From positions 2,666,001 through 2,730,000 of the forward strand of contig NZ_CP132744.1 in assembly GCF_037477895.1 (NCBI RefSeq): a stretch of 64,000 bases of DNA, written 5' to 3'. The position numbers were made by a program, and so were the translations under genes. This DNA is from Mycetohabitans endofungorum (GTDB lineage Bacteria > Pseudomonadota > Gammaproteobacteria > Burkholderiales > Burkholderiaceae). Position 1 is the stretch's first letter; each line of letters opens with the position of its first letter. Shown in pieces: positions 44,727 to 54,176 of this stretch. Below the pieces are notes generated by a model that worked only from the letters and a program-made list of their open reading frames with translations, did not search any database and had not been told where the DNA came from.

Positions 44727-46688
44727 ATGACAGGCACGCTTATTACGGTCGCCGACGCGTTTCGCGCCGCATTGATCGCGCCCGGCCACACGGGCACCAC
44801 TGCGCACCGGGTCACGCACATTGGCTTGTGCACCGCGTCGTTTGATGCGTCGAACCGGTCACTGACGCAGCTGCCCTATGAACTTAAGCGTATTGATACG
44901 TTTGGCGGGCAACCGATCGACGCGACGACGATCCACATCACGATGCACGACGACTCGCCCGATCAGTATGCGCTGTACGGGTTCGGGCTCTACCTTGAGG
45001 ATGGCACGCTCGCCGCGTATTACAGTCAACCGGTCGGGCACGGCCCGATCATGGAAAAATCCGCGGCCGCCACACTGCTGCTGTCCACTGATATCCGCTT
45101 CGTAACGATTGATGCGGCCACGCTCGAGTTTGGACCGGCGTCATTCTTAAACCCGCCGGCGACGACTGACGCGCGCGGGGTTGTCGAGCTTGCGACTCAG
45201 GCCGAAGTCAACGCCGGCAAAGATGACTCGCGGGTGCTCACGCCGCGCACCGCCGCGCGTCGCTATGCCCCGCGCGATTGGGTGCTCACGCATGCGCTGC
45301 CGCTGCGTGGGGAGCTTGATGCGCACGCGGACCTGAACACGCTCGTCACCTCGGGCATCTATCATCAAACGTATCAGGCTGGACACGCGGCGACCTCCTT
45401 AAATTACCCTGTTCCGGTGCCAGGCCGGCTGCAAGTGTATGCGGCCGGGCGCTCCGTGTACCAAACCTATTCGCTGTTTAACAGCAGTGTGCATTACACG
45501 CGCGTGCGCTACAACGGCTTATGGAGCACGTGGCGACGCCTATTGGATGATGCCTCTGACGTGCTGGTCAACGGCATCGGCGCGTTTTATGGCACGCTCA
45601 CCGACCTGCCCACGCCGCGCGCGGGCGTGATAGTGGGCGCCAACAGCGGGGGACGCATTGCCTTTCACTGTCCGCACGCGCCAGCAGACCAGCAAGTCTG
45701 GGACGTGAAGACGAGCACGAATGCGTTCGACGCGCGCCTACTTGACGACACCGGGGCCACGATCCGCCCTTGGCTAACGGTCAATCGTACGGGCACGAGC
45801 GTCACGACAGTGCAGCTTGCGCGCAGCGACGGACGCGTGTTGATCGGCGAAGGCGCCACCGACGACGGGGCGAGCACGTTGCAAGTGGCCGGTATAGCGA
45901 CCGCCGCCACACCTGCCGTCGGAGATGTGTCACGCAAGCTCGCGACGACACAGTTTGTTGCCAACGCGATCCGTGAGGCGTCCATCGGTCAAATCATCAT
46001 CGAGGCGCGCACCACCGTGCGGGCGGGCTGCCTGAAACTGGCGGGCGTGTTGATCCAGCGGGACGACTATCCGCAATTGTGGACCTACGCGCAGACTTGT
46101 GGCGCGCTCGTGTCCGAAGACGAATGGCCCTATCATCCCGGGTGCTTCTCCACCGGCGACGGTGAGACGACGTTTCGGATCCCCGAGGTGCGCGGTGAGC
46201 ACCTGCGCTTTTGGGATGACGGGCGCGGCGTTGATCCGGGCCGCGACATCGGCACGTGGCAGGACAGCCAGAACCGCCGACACGCCCACTCGGCAAGGGC
46301 CTCGTGGGACGGTGAACATCACCATACTGGGCTGACCGATGAACAAGGCCATCACCAGCATGGCGGCCACGCCCACCCTGTGGGCGACCACCAACACATT
46401 TCGCCGTGGGGGGAAAACCACCCTGGGTATAACCCACCCTGGGGATTTCATGGCGGCAATAATCTAATCGGCTCACAACGCACTGATGGGGACAACGTAT
46501 GGGGCATGACCAGCTGGAACGGCGGGCATAGCCACGGTGTGCATATCGACCCCGCAGGTCTGCACCGCCATACCGTGCACCTCGACGCAGAGGGCATACA
46601 CACCCATATCGTGACCATTAATATCGACGGCGGCATGGAAGCGCGCCCGTGCAACATCGCGCTGCTCGCGATGATCCGCGCCTACTAA
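44727..46688 (+). CDS. H: tail fibre protein (P2 gpH-like)
   Basis: A 653-residue receptor-binding fibre. The N-terminal baseplate-attachment domain is P2-like (LITVADAFRAALIAPGHTGT). The middle includes FLNPPATTDARGVVELATQA. The C-terminal part is strongly His-rich with many H-x-H and HxHxH clusters between about 535 and 635, as in metal-coordinating fibre tips, and it ends with a tail-collar-like MEARPCNIALLAMIRAY. Host range would be set by the tip. ATG 44727 follows the gpI stop by one base. Confidence 0.9.
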   Translation: MTGTLITVADAFRAALIAPGHTGTTAHRVTHIGLCTASFDASNRSLTQLPYELKRIDTFGGQPIDATTIHITMHDDSPDQYALYGFGLYLEDGTLAAYYSQPVGHGPIMEKSAAATLLLSTDIRFVTIDAATLEFGPASFLNPPATTDARGVVELATQAEVNAGKDDSRVLTPRTAARRYAPRDWVLTHALPLRGELDAHADLNTLVTSGIYHQTYQAGHAATSLNYPVPVPGRLQVYAAGRSVYQTYSLFNSSVHYTRVRYNGLWSTWRRLLDDASDVLVNGIGAFYGTLTDLPTPRAGVIVGANSGGRIAFHCPHAPADQQVWDVKTSTNAFDARLLDDTGATIRPWLTVNRTGTSVTTVQLARSDGRVLIGEGATDDGASTLQVAGIATAATPAVGDVSRKLATTQFVANAIREASIGQIIIEARTTVRAGCLKLAGVLIQRDDYPQLWTYAQTCGALVSEDEWPYHPGCFSTGDGETTFRIPEVRGEHLRFWDDGRGVDPGRDIGTWQDSQNRRHAHSARASWDGEHHHTGLTDEQGHHQHGGHAHPVGDHQHISPWGENHPGYNPPWGFHGGNNLIGSQRTDGDNVWGMTSWNGGHSHGVHIDPAGLHRHTVHLDAEGIHTHIVTINIDGGMEARPCNIALLAMIRAY

Positions 46689-46702
46689 TCCGGTCATCTC
46701 TT

Positions 46703-47461
46703 ATGCTGATACACCAATACGACCACCAAACCGGCCAATACGTCAGCAGCCGCCTCGCTGACCCGGACCCAATCAACCCAATCCGTTGGCTCATCCCCTC
46801 TTGCTGCACCGACGTGCCACTGCCAGAGCGCTAGCGCAATCAATGGCCATTTTTCCGCGACGGCGCATGGGTGCTACTGCCCGACTTTCGCGGCCAGCGC
46901 TTATTCCGCAAAGTCAATGGCGCAGCGGCAGAAATCCTTGCCCCCGGCATCACCGCCGACGACGCGGGACTCACGCCGATCCCGTGCCCTGGTGACGAAT
47001 ACGTGTGGACAGACGAGGGCTGGCAGATCGATCCGCGCATCGTCGCGCAGCGCGAGCGCGACGCGGCAATGCGCGAATTTGACCGACGCATGAGCGAGGC
47101 GCAGGCGGCCAACGCGGGTAAAGCCGATGCGTATGCGGCGGGCCTGCTATCCGACGAGCAAGTGGCTCTATTCAAGGCATGGAGCCATTACCAGATGGAA
47201 CTCGTCCGCGTCGTGAATGCCGCCGACTTTCCGGCCCACGTCCAATGGCCGGCGCCCCCGGATGAACAGGCCATTGTCACCAAAGTGCTATCGGAGCGCG
47301 TGCTCTCGCAGGTGCACGAGCAAAAAGCACATCGCGCGTCACGCTACGCCGTGCAACATGCCGCCGTGCAACACGCCGATGACACGTCGCTCGACGACGA
47401 GCCAGTGCCCGAGCTCGATACGGACACCGCCTCCACGCCCGATGTCTCCGACAGCGAATAG
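46703..47461 (+). pseudogene. tail fibre assembly protein (gpG/Tfa-like), interrupted by an in-frame TAG
   Basis: A single frame runs from ATG 46703 (MLIHQYDHQTGQYVSSRLAD) to 47461, broken only by TAG at 46832-46834 (codon 44: CTDVPLPER, stop, RNQWPFFRDGAWVLLPDFRG). The downstream part has the Tfa signature AWSHYQMELVRVVNAADFPA then VQWPAPPDE. A 196-residue product could restart at an internal GTG or CTG-rich region near 46871, but the chaperone would lack its N-terminus. A second nonsense mutation within 2.5 kb of the one in gene I. Confidence 0.8.
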
Positions 47462-47506
47462 CCGACCATCGTTACCCCATGACCTGCCACCGAAGGAGTG
47501 TTTAAC

Positions 47507-48679
47507 ATGCCGCAGGACTACCACCACGGCGTGCGCGTCGTTGAAATCAACGAAGGCACGCGCCCGATTCGCGTTATATCGACGGCGATCGTCGGCGTTG
47601 TCGCTACCGCCGACGATGCCGATGAGGCGACGTTCCCGCTCGACACACCGGTGCTTATCACCCACGTCGCATCAGCGCTGGGTCAAGCCGGCGAGTGCGG
47701 CACGCTGCGCAAGACGCTCACCGCGATCAGTCAGCAAACCCACCCCATTACGATCGTCGTGCGCGTGGCCGAAGGCGACGACGAAGCACAAACCACCAGC
47801 CATGTGATTGGCACGGTAACCGACGATGGCCAGTACACCGGCATGAAGGCACTGCTCGCCGCGCAAGCGAAGTTCGGCATCCAGCCGCGCATATTGGCCG
47901 CACCGGGCTTGGATACCGCACCGGTGGCGGCTGCCTTGGGCTCGATCGCGCAGGCGCTGCGCGGCTTTGCGTATGTGTCGGCCCACGGATGCAAAACAAA
48001 GCAGGAAGCGGTCGCATACCGTCGGCAATTGAGCCAGCGCGAGTTGATGGTGATCTGGCCGGATTTTCTGGCCTGGGATGACACAGTGAACGCTACGGTC
48101 GTGGTCCCAGCCACCGCCTATGCGGTTGGACTGCGCGCAAAGATCGACAACGATATTGGCTGGCACAAGACGCTGTCTAACGTCGCCGTCAATGGCGTCA
48201 CCGGTATCAGCTGCGACGTGTTTTGGGACCTTCAAGACCCAGCGACCGACGCTGGCTACCTGAACGAGCACGAGGTCACCACGCTGATCAACCGCAACGG
48301 GTTCCGGTTCTGGGGCTCGCGCACATGTTCGGACGATCCGCTGTTCGCGTTCGAAAACTACACGCGCACCGCGCAAGTGGTCAAAGACTCGATTGCGCAA
48401 GCACAGATGCCGGTGGTCGATGGCCCGCTCAATCCATCGTTGCCGCGCGACATGATCGAGAGTATCAACGGCTGGTTCCGCGCTCAGCGCGCCGCCGGCT
48501 ATCTCGTGGGCGGCACATCCTGGTTTGATCCTGAGCCGAACACGGCCGCCGTGCTTAAGGCCGGCAAGGCGTACATCGACTACGACTACACGCCGGTGCC
48601 GCCACTGGAGAACCTCATGCTACGCCAGCGCATCACCGATCGGTATCTGGCCGATTTCGCCGCGCGCGTGGCAGCCTAA
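47507..48679 (+). CDS. FI: contractile tail sheath protein (P2 gpFI-like)
   Basis: A 390-residue sheath subunit: MPQDYHHGVRVVEINEGTRP, then ISTAIVGVVATADDADEATF, and the late blocks GFRFWGSRTCSDDPLFAFEN and YTRTAQVVKDSIAQAQMPVV. AAGGAGTGTTTAAC before ATG 47507 decides the start. Length matches P2 FI (396). Confidence 0.96.
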   Translation: MPQDYHHGVRVVEINEGTRPIRVISTAIVGVVATADDADEATFPLDTPVLITHVASALGQAGECGTLRKTLTAISQQTHPITIVVRVAEGDDEAQTTSHVIGTVTDDGQYTGMKALLAAQAKFGIQPRILAAPGLDTAPVAAALGSIAQALRGFAYVSAHGCKTKQEAVAYRRQLSQRELMVIWPDFLAWDDTVNATVVVPATAYAVGLRAKIDNDIGWHKTLSNVAVNGVTGISCDVFWDLQDPATDAGYLNEHEVTTLINRNGFRFWGSRTCSDDPLFAFENYTRTAQVVKDSIAQAQMPVVDGPLNPSLPRDMIESINGWFRAQRAAGYLVGGTSWFDPEPNTAAVLKAGKAYIDYDYTPVPPLENLMLRQRITDRYLADFAARVAA

Positions 48680-48694
48680 TAGGAGGGATCGACG

Positions 48695-49204
48695 ATGGGA
48701 ATGCCCCGAAAACTTAAAGGCTTTAACCTCTTTCACAACGGCACGAACTTCGTGGGCCAAGTGGAAGAGATCACGCTGCCCAAGCTCAAGCGCAAGATGG
48801 AGCCGTGGCAAGGCAGCGGCATGAGCGGCCCGGTCAAGATCGACTTTGGCAATGAAGAGATCCAGCTCGAATGGACATGCGGCGGCTTGATGGTCGAAGT
48901 GCTCGAACAATACGGCGCGATGCAGCACGACGGCGTGCTGCTGCGCTTTGCGGGCGGCTATCAACGCGAGGACAGCACGGACTACGACTCGGTCGAAATC
49001 GTCGTCAAGGGGCGTCACGAGGAAATCGACTTTGGCAGCGCGAAGGCCAAGGAAGACACTCAGTTCAAGGTGACGACCAACGCGAGCTACTACAAGCTAT
49101 CCGTGAACGGGCGCGAGCTTATCGAATTGGATTTCATCAACATGGCCGAGCGCATCAACGGTATCGACCTTGCAAGCGGGCTGAGTCAAGCGATCGGCCT
49201 CTAA
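48695..49204 (+). CDS. FII: tail tube protein (P2 gpFII-like)
   Basis: A 169-residue tube subunit. MGMPRKLKGFNLFHNGTNFV, GQVEEITLPKLKRKMEPWQG and KYEIDFGNEEIQLEW-type strands are family features, as is VNGRELIELDFINMAERING. AGGAGGGATCGACG precedes the ATG. Forms the inner tube under the sheath. Confidence 0.95.
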   Translation: MGMPRKLKGFNLFHNGTNFVGQVEEITLPKLKRKMEPWQGSGMSGPVKIDFGNEEIQLEWTCGGLMVEVLEQYGAMQHDGVLLRFAGGYQREDSTDYDSVEIVVKGRHEEIDFGSAKAKEDTQFKVTTNASYYKLSVNGRELIELDFINMAERINGIDLASGLSQAIGL

Positions 49205-49264
49205 CACACGGCCCACGCTACGCGTGGGCCACGCATGCGATCTTACCACCGACCCGAAACGATC

Positions 49265-49615
49265 ATGACCGAAATCAACACCACGCACACCGGGGCGAGC
49301 GCCACCGAGCTTGACGCGAGCGCGCAGCACACGCACACCTTTGACACGCCGATCAGGCGCGGTGAACAAAGCCTCACGCAGGTCACCCTGCACAAGCCGA
49401 CGGCCGGCGCGCTGCGCGGCACGGCGCTCACCGCGCTCGTGAATCTGGACGTGGACGCGTTGCGCAAGGTGCTGCCGCGCATTAGCACGCCGATGTTGAC
49501 CGAGATGGACGTAGTCAATATGGACCCGGCCGACCTCGTGGCACTGGGGGGGATGTTCGCCGGTTTTTTAATGCCCAAGGCGCTGAAAGCGAGCATGGAA
49601 TCGCCGAGCGCGTAG
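49265..49615 (+). CDS. E: tail assembly protein E (P2 gpE-like)
   Basis: A 116-residue tail chaperone, zero-frame product. TPIRRGEQSLTQVTLHKPTA and ALRGTALTALVNLDVDALRK are typical of the gpE family, as is PADLVALGGMFAGFLMPK. Near its 3' end it holds a slippery heptamer that should make a fraction of ribosomes continue as E+E'. Confidence 0.92.
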   Translation: MTEINTTHTGASATELDASAQHTHTFDTPIRRGEQSLTQVTLHKPTAGALRGTALTALVNLDVDALRKVLPRISTPMLTEMDVVNMDPADLVALGGMFAGFLMPKALKASMESPSA

Positions 49616-49737
49616 AAGACGCGATGGCCGACATCGCGACAGTCTTTGGTTGGGCGCCGCGCGACATGGACGGCTTGAGCCTTGCCGAGTTGATGGACTG
49701 GCGCGAGCGCGCCCGGATACGTAGCCAACACCCGTGA
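49265..49737 (+). CDS. E+E' fusion by programmed -1 frameshift
   Basis: A shift at T TTT TTA (49564-49570) moves ribosomes from the E frame into one that reads NAQGAESEHGIAERVEDAMA, DIATVFGWAPRDMDGLSLAE and LMDWRERARIRSQHP before TGA 49735-49737, giving about 157 residues. In P2 the same arrangement (T TTT TTG) yields the E+E' tail chaperone that works with the tape measure. The E' segment WAPRDMD-LSLAEL--WRERA matches P2-type gpE'. Confidence 0.85.
49564..49570 (+). promoter_or_regulatory. -1 ribosomal frameshift heptamer
   Basis: TTTTTTA lies with the first T at codon position 3, so it parses as T TTT TTA in the E frame, a canonical X XXY YYZ slip site. Confidence 0.85.
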
Positions 49738-49739
49738 CG

Positions 49740-52421
49740 ATGGACAACGCGCTCAAACTACGGGTCATGTTCGACATGATCGACAATTGCACCCGGCCCC
49801 TGAAAACCCTACTCAACAGCACTCAGGGGCTCGCGCAGTCGCTCAAGCACACGCGAGCTGAGCTTGCCGCGCTGGGCAAGCAGCACAAGGCGGTGGCGTC
49901 GTTTCGCCAGATGCGCACGACTCTAGCTGCGACCGCGTCAAAGCTCAATCAAGCGCGGGCACGTGCAAAAAGCCTGGCGGCTTCGTTGCACGCGTTTGGC
50001 CCACCGTCGCGCCAGATGATCGCTGACTTCGAAGCAGCGAAGCGGACCGCGGCGCGGCTATCGGGCGAGCACGCCAAACAGTCAGCACGCGTGCGCGAGT
50101 TGCGCGGCGAACTCGCCAGCACAGGCATTCACACGCGCAACCTTGCTCAGCACGAGCGGGCGTTGCGTGCGAGCATCGCGTCCACGACCGCGGCGATGCA
50201 CTCGCAGACACGCCAGCTTGAAGCCATCGCCGAGCGCGAGAAGCAGCTGGGCGCAGCGCGTGGCAAGATGCATGCGCTGCAAAGCGCGGCTGGCGGCATG
50301 GCGATCGGTGGCTACGCCGCGCGCGCCACGGGCGCACCGATGCTGGGCGGGCTGCGCCAAGCCCTGGGCGAAACGAAGAGCGTCCAGACCGAGCGCGCGC
50401 GCATCACGGCGCTAGGCCTGGGCGAGCAGGCGACACAGGACGCCGAGCAGTACGTGCGCTCGATGAAGATGATGGGCGTCAGCACGTCGGAAAACATGAC
50501 GCTGATGCGCGATGCGCTGTCGATCTTCGCAGACGAGCACCACGCGCAGATGGCGCTGCCAACGCTGGCAAAAATGAAGTTTGCCAATGAGGCGATGTTC
50601 GGAGCCGAAGATGCGCACGCGAATGAAGCGCAGTTTATGAACATGCTCAAAGTCATCGAACTGCGCGGCGGCACCAAGGATCAAGCGGCATTCGAGCGCG
50701 AAGCCAACTACGTGCAGAAAGTGTTGTCGGCCACCGGCGGGCGCGTTGGCGGCGATGAGTGGCGCAACGTCATCCAGCGCGGCGGCGTTGCCGCAAAACA
50801 GATGCGCCAGGACGCGTTCTATTACCAGCTCGAACCGCTGATCCAAGAAATGGGCGGCGACTCGGTCGGTCAAGCGCTCATGTCGGGCTATCAAAACCTG
50901 ATTGAAGGGCGCACGACGGTGCGCGCGTCGCGCAAGCTGATGTCGCTGGGGCTGCTCGATCAGCACAAGGTCGAGTACGATCCGCTCGGGCGAGTCAAAA
51001 AGTTCTCTGACGGTGCGCTGCTCAATTCGCAGCAATTTAAGGCGTCGCCCTTCGAATGGTTGGAGCAAACGCTGCTGCCGGCGCTGGAAAAGAAGGGCAT
51101 CATCGAAGAAAAGCAGGTGTTAAGCGTGATCGGCTCAATTTTTACGAACCGTACCGCAGCTAACCTGTACTCGACAATGTACTTGCAGCGCGCCCAAATT
51201 CATAAAAGCGCGAAGCTTAGCCAAGGCGCGTATGGCATCGAGGACATGCACCAGCTCGCTCAAGCGCAAACAAGCGGCAAGGAGCTAGACGCCTACGCGA
51301 AGCTGCGTGATCTTAAAAACGAAATCGGCGAGCGCGTCACACCGATGTACAACGCTGCGCTGGACAAGACGCGAGAGCTTGCCGACAAGCTACTGAAGAC
51401 AATCCAAGCGCACCCAGAAGCGACAAAAGTGATCGTCGCGCTGGCGGCAGGCTTGGCCGCACTGCTCGCCGTCGTCGGCACGTTCGCGATCGTGCTAGCC
51501 GGCGTACTGGGGCCGCTGGCTGTCGTGCGGTTCAGCCTGACCACGCTGGGTATCCAAGCTGGGGTGCTACGCACCGCCTTCGGCGCACTGGCGTCTTTGC
51601 TACGCAGCGCGCTGGTGCAAGGCGCTGCCGTGGCGTCACGAGCCTTCGCCCTGCTCAGCCGCGCCGTCATGGTGCTCGGCCGCGTCGCGCACGCGCACCC
51701 GTTGCTCGCCATCCTCTCACTGATCGCCACCGCGGCCTTCTTGATCTGGCAAAACTGGGATACGCTCGGACCGAAATTCGCGGCGCTATGGCAGACGATC
51801 AAGGGCGCATTCGGTGCGGCTTTCGATTGGATTCAGTCGAAATGGGACGCAACGCTCGACTGGGTGAAATCGAAGTTAGGCGGCATGGGCGCTTGGTTCG
51901 GCGACATCGGCGCGCGCTTGATTGACGGGCTGGTCGGCGGTATCACGGGCAGGCTGAACAAGGTGCGAGACGCGATTGCGGGCGTGGCTACGAGCACGGT
52001 TAATTGGTTTAAGGACAAGCTCGGCATCCATAGCCCGAGCCGCGTGTTCGCGACGCTCGGTGGCTTTGTCAGCGAAGGCGCGGCGCTTGGCATGCAAGAG
52101 CAGCAGCGACACGTCGCAAAAGCCGCGCTTAGCCTCGCAACCACCGCCATCGCGTCGTTCGGCACGCCCGTGCTGTCGGTAGACACGGCGCTCGCCAAGC
52201 CGCTCGTGTCGCCCACCGTGCCAATCGACAGCCGGCCGCCACTCGCCACGGCCCCGGCAGCGCAGACGCCGGCGTCGTCACAGCCGGCATCGCACGTGAC
52301 CATCAACATCTACGCGCAGCCGGGACAAGACGCGCAGGCGATCGCACGCGCCGTCGAGGCCGCGCTCGAACGCCGCGAACGGGCCAAGCAAGCGCGCGCC
52401 GGCTCGCGCCTTTCCGATTGA
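49740..52421 (+). CDS. T: tail tape measure protein (P2 gpT-like)
   Basis: An 893-residue tape measure whose length should set tail length (P2 gpT 815). N-terminal coiled coil (ALKLRVMFDMIDNCTRPLKT onward, residues about 1-180), then the TP901/P2 core AQFMNMLKVIELRGGTKDQA, hydrophobic segments about 565-660 (VIVALAAGLAALLAVVGTFA, HPLLAILSLIATAAFLIWQN) and a C-terminal INIYAQPGQDAQAIARAVEA. A GTG at 49734 overlapping the E' stop could add two residues. Confidence 0.94.
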   Translation: MDNALKLRVMFDMIDNCTRPLKTLLNSTQGLAQSLKHTRAELAALGKQHKAVASFRQMRTTLAATASKLNQARARAKSLAASLHAFGPPSRQMIADFEAAKRTAARLSGEHAKQSARVRELRGELASTGIHTRNLAQHERALRASIASTTAAMHSQTRQLEAIAEREKQLGAARGKMHALQSAAGGMAIGGYAARATGAPMLGGLRQALGETKSVQTERARITALGLGEQATQDAEQYVRSMKMMGVSTSENMTLMRDALSIFADEHHAQMALPTLAKMKFANEAMFGAEDAHANEAQFMNMLKVIELRGGTKDQAAFEREANYVQKVLSATGGRVGGDEWRNVIQRGGVAAKQMRQDAFYYQLEPLIQEMGGDSVGQALMSGYQNLIEGRTTVRASRKLMSLGLLDQHKVEYDPLGRVKKFSDGALLNSQQFKASPFEWLEQTLLPALEKKGIIEEKQVLSVIGSIFTNRTAANLYSTMYLQRAQIHKSAKLSQGAYGIEDMHQLAQAQTSGKELDAYAKLRDLKNEIGERVTPMYNAALDKTRELADKLLKTIQAHPEATKVIVALAAGLAALLAVVGTFAIVLAGVLGPLAVVRFSLTTLGIQAGVLRTAFGALASLLRSALVQGAAVASRAFALLSRAVMVLGRVAHAHPLLAILSLIATAAFLIWQNWDTLGPKFAALWQTIKGAFGAAFDWIQSKWDATLDWVKSKLGGMGAWFGDIGARLIDGLVGGITGRLNKVRDAIAGVATSTVNWFKDKLGIHSPSRVFATLGGFVSEGAALGMQEQQRHVAKAALSLATTAIASFGTPVLSVDTALAKPLVSPTVPIDSRPPLATAPAAQTPASSQPASHVTINIYAQPGQDAQAIARAVEAALERRERAKQARAGSRLSD

Positions 52422-52428
52422 TTCGATC

Positions 52429-52857
52429 ATGCTAATGTCCCTTGACCAGTTCGTCTTTAGCCTATCGAGCGCGCCGTTTCACGAATTGCAGCGGCGGCGC
52501 ACGTGGAAGCATCCGACCAGCTCGCGCGTCGGGGCGCGTGACGCGCGCCAATTCGTCGGCGCGGGCGAGGACACAATCACGCTCAACGGGCTCGTGGCGC
52601 CCGAGATGGTCGGCACCATCGCATCGATTCGCGAACTTGCGGCCATGGCCGATACCGGCGACGCTTACGTGCTGGTTGACGGCGCAGGCCATGTCTACGG
52701 CGCATACGTAATCGCCGCACTCGATGAGACGCAGACATACCATGCCGCCGACGGCACACCGCGCAAGATCGAATTTATGCTGACACTGGAGCGCGTCGAC
52801 GATGACGCACTGCGCGTGCAGCGCGGCTGGACAACGCGACAACCAGGCAGATTCTGA
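52429..52857 (+). CDS. U: tail terminator/completion protein (P2 gpU-like)
   Basis: A 142-residue protein: MLMSLDQFVFSLSSAPFHEL, QRRRTWKHPTSSRVGARDAR and QFVGAGEDTITLNGLVAPEM are typical of the gpU family; later GAYVIAALDETQTYHAADGT. Caps the tail. Its TGA overlaps the ATG of gene D. Confidence 0.94.
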   Translation: MLMSLDQFVFSLSSAPFHELQRRRTWKHPTSSRVGARDARQFVGAGEDTITLNGLVAPEMVGTIASIRELAAMADTGDAYVLVDGAGHVYGAYVIAALDETQTYHAADGTPRKIEFMLTLERVDDDALRVQRGWTTRQPGRF

Positions 52858-53933
52858 TGACGGCGTCGTCGAGCAGACACACGCCGCGCATTGCGCGTGT
52901 TCATCCGCAACCCGACTACCAGATTTTGCTGGACGGCCGTGACCTGTCGCGCCGCCTTATGCCACGGCTCGTATCGCTGTGTCTGTCGGAGTCAAGATCG
53001 GACGAAGCCGACACGATCGACCTCGTGCTTGACGACTCAACAAACGACCTGGCGATCCCTAACCGCGGCGCGCGGATTAAGGTGGCGCTCGGATGGGTAG
53101 GCGAGCCGCTGATCGACAAAGGCAGCTTCGTGGTGAACGAAGTCGAGCACAGCGGCAGCCCCGACATCCTCACCGTCCGTGCACGTTCTGCGGCGATGAC
53201 CAGCGGCATGCAGGAGCGGCGTGAGAAAAGCTGGCACCGGCAGACAATCGGCTCGATCGTGCGCACGATCGCCGCGCGCTACGCGCTGACCCCAGCGGTC
53301 GGCGACGCGCTCGCGAAAATCTTAATCGAGCACATCGACCAGACGCACGAATCTGACATGTCGTTTCTCACGCGCTTGGCCAAACGCTATGACGCGGTGA
53401 TGAACGTCAAAGACCTGCACTTGCTGTTCATGCCGATCGGCAGCGGACGCACGGTAAGCGGCAAGCCGCTCGACGTGCTTGAACTGACACGTGCCAGTGG
53501 TGACAGCCATCGCTACCACGTGTCCGAGCGCGAGAACTACGCGGCCGTGCGGGCGCACTACCACGTCAACGGGCGCGCAAAGCGCCAGTCCGTGATCGTC
53601 GGCGGCCAGAACAACAAGAACGTCAAGGTGCTGCCCGAGGAGTACGCGACGCAAGCGGAAGCACGCGCGGCGGCGCAAGCCGAATTTAACCGGATGCAGC
53701 GCAGTCAGGCGACGTTAAGCTACACGCTGGCGCACGGCCGCGCCGAACTGTTCCCCGAGATGCCCGTCACGGTGTCAGGCTTTAAACCGGAAATCGACGA
53801 AACGCCCTGGCTGGTGAAGCAGGCCCTGCACACCATCGGCGAAGGCGGATTTACCACCGCGCTTGAACTGGAGGTGCGCGGCGATCCCACCACCGACCGA
53901 CACCGATCGCATTTCCGCAAAGGCCGGCCCTAG
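52857..53933 (+). CDS. D: tail hub protein (P2 gpD-like)
   Basis: A 358-residue baseplate hub carrying the spike. YQILLDGRDLSRRLMPRLVS, IDLVLDDSTNDLAIPNRGAR, ESDMSFLTRLAKRYDAVMNV and VLPEEYATQAEARAAAQAEF are family blocks. Last gene of the late F operon. The following 200 bp belong to the regulatory region. Confidence 0.94.
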   Translation: MTASSSRHTPRIARVHPQPDYQILLDGRDLSRRLMPRLVSLCLSESRSDEADTIDLVLDDSTNDLAIPNRGARIKVALGWVGEPLIDKGSFVVNEVEHSGSPDILTVRARSAAMTSGMQERREKSWHRQTIGSIVRTIAARYALTPAVGDALAKILIEHIDQTHESDMSFLTRLAKRYDAVMNVKDLHLLFMPIGSGRTVSGKPLDVLELTRASGDSHRYHVSERENYAAVRAHYHVNGRAKRQSVIVGGQNNKNVKVLPEEYATQAEARAAAQAEFNRMQRSQATLSYTLAHGRAELFPEMPVTVSGFKPEIDETPWLVKQALHTIGEGGFTTALELEVRGDPTTDRHRSHFRKGRP

Positions 53934-53955
53934 CCACGAGCGCAGAAAACCAGCG

Positions 53956-54150
53956 TTAGCGCGGCAACGAAGGCGCTGAGCGGGATATCAACTTTTTGAT
54001 AAAGTCATGCGGATCAGATTCGAGCGCTCGTAGGAAGTCCAGTACCTCGACAACATCGAGCCGGCGAATACCGCGTTCGACCATCCCATCCAGAGCACGC
54101 GCCCAAACGTCTCCCCTGGAATCCGTAACTACAAAAATCTGTTGCGTCAA
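53956..54150 (-). pseudogene. C-terminal remnant of an XRE-type regulator
   Basis: A 64-codon frame whose second half reads GIRRLDVVEVLDFLRALESD then PHDFIKKLISRSAPSLPR. A clearly homologous remnant is at 56378-56560 (NRRLDVIELFNFLRALEANP). These resemble the end of short HTH regulators of the QSFVSKVE-GERRLDV type; here the HTH itself is lost or altered beyond recognition. It is divergent from brnT and may be debris of its former neighbour. Confidence 0.45.
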
Positions 54151-54170
54151 ACAGTTTTTGTTACTACAAT
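54142..54170 (+). promoter_or_regulatory. predicted sigma70 promoter of brnTA, possibly leaderless
   Basis: TTGCGT, a 17-base spacer, then TACAAT ending at 54170. The expected transcription start, about 7 bases on, coincides with the brnT ATG at 54177. Confidence 0.45.
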
Positions 54171-54176
54171 AATTTA

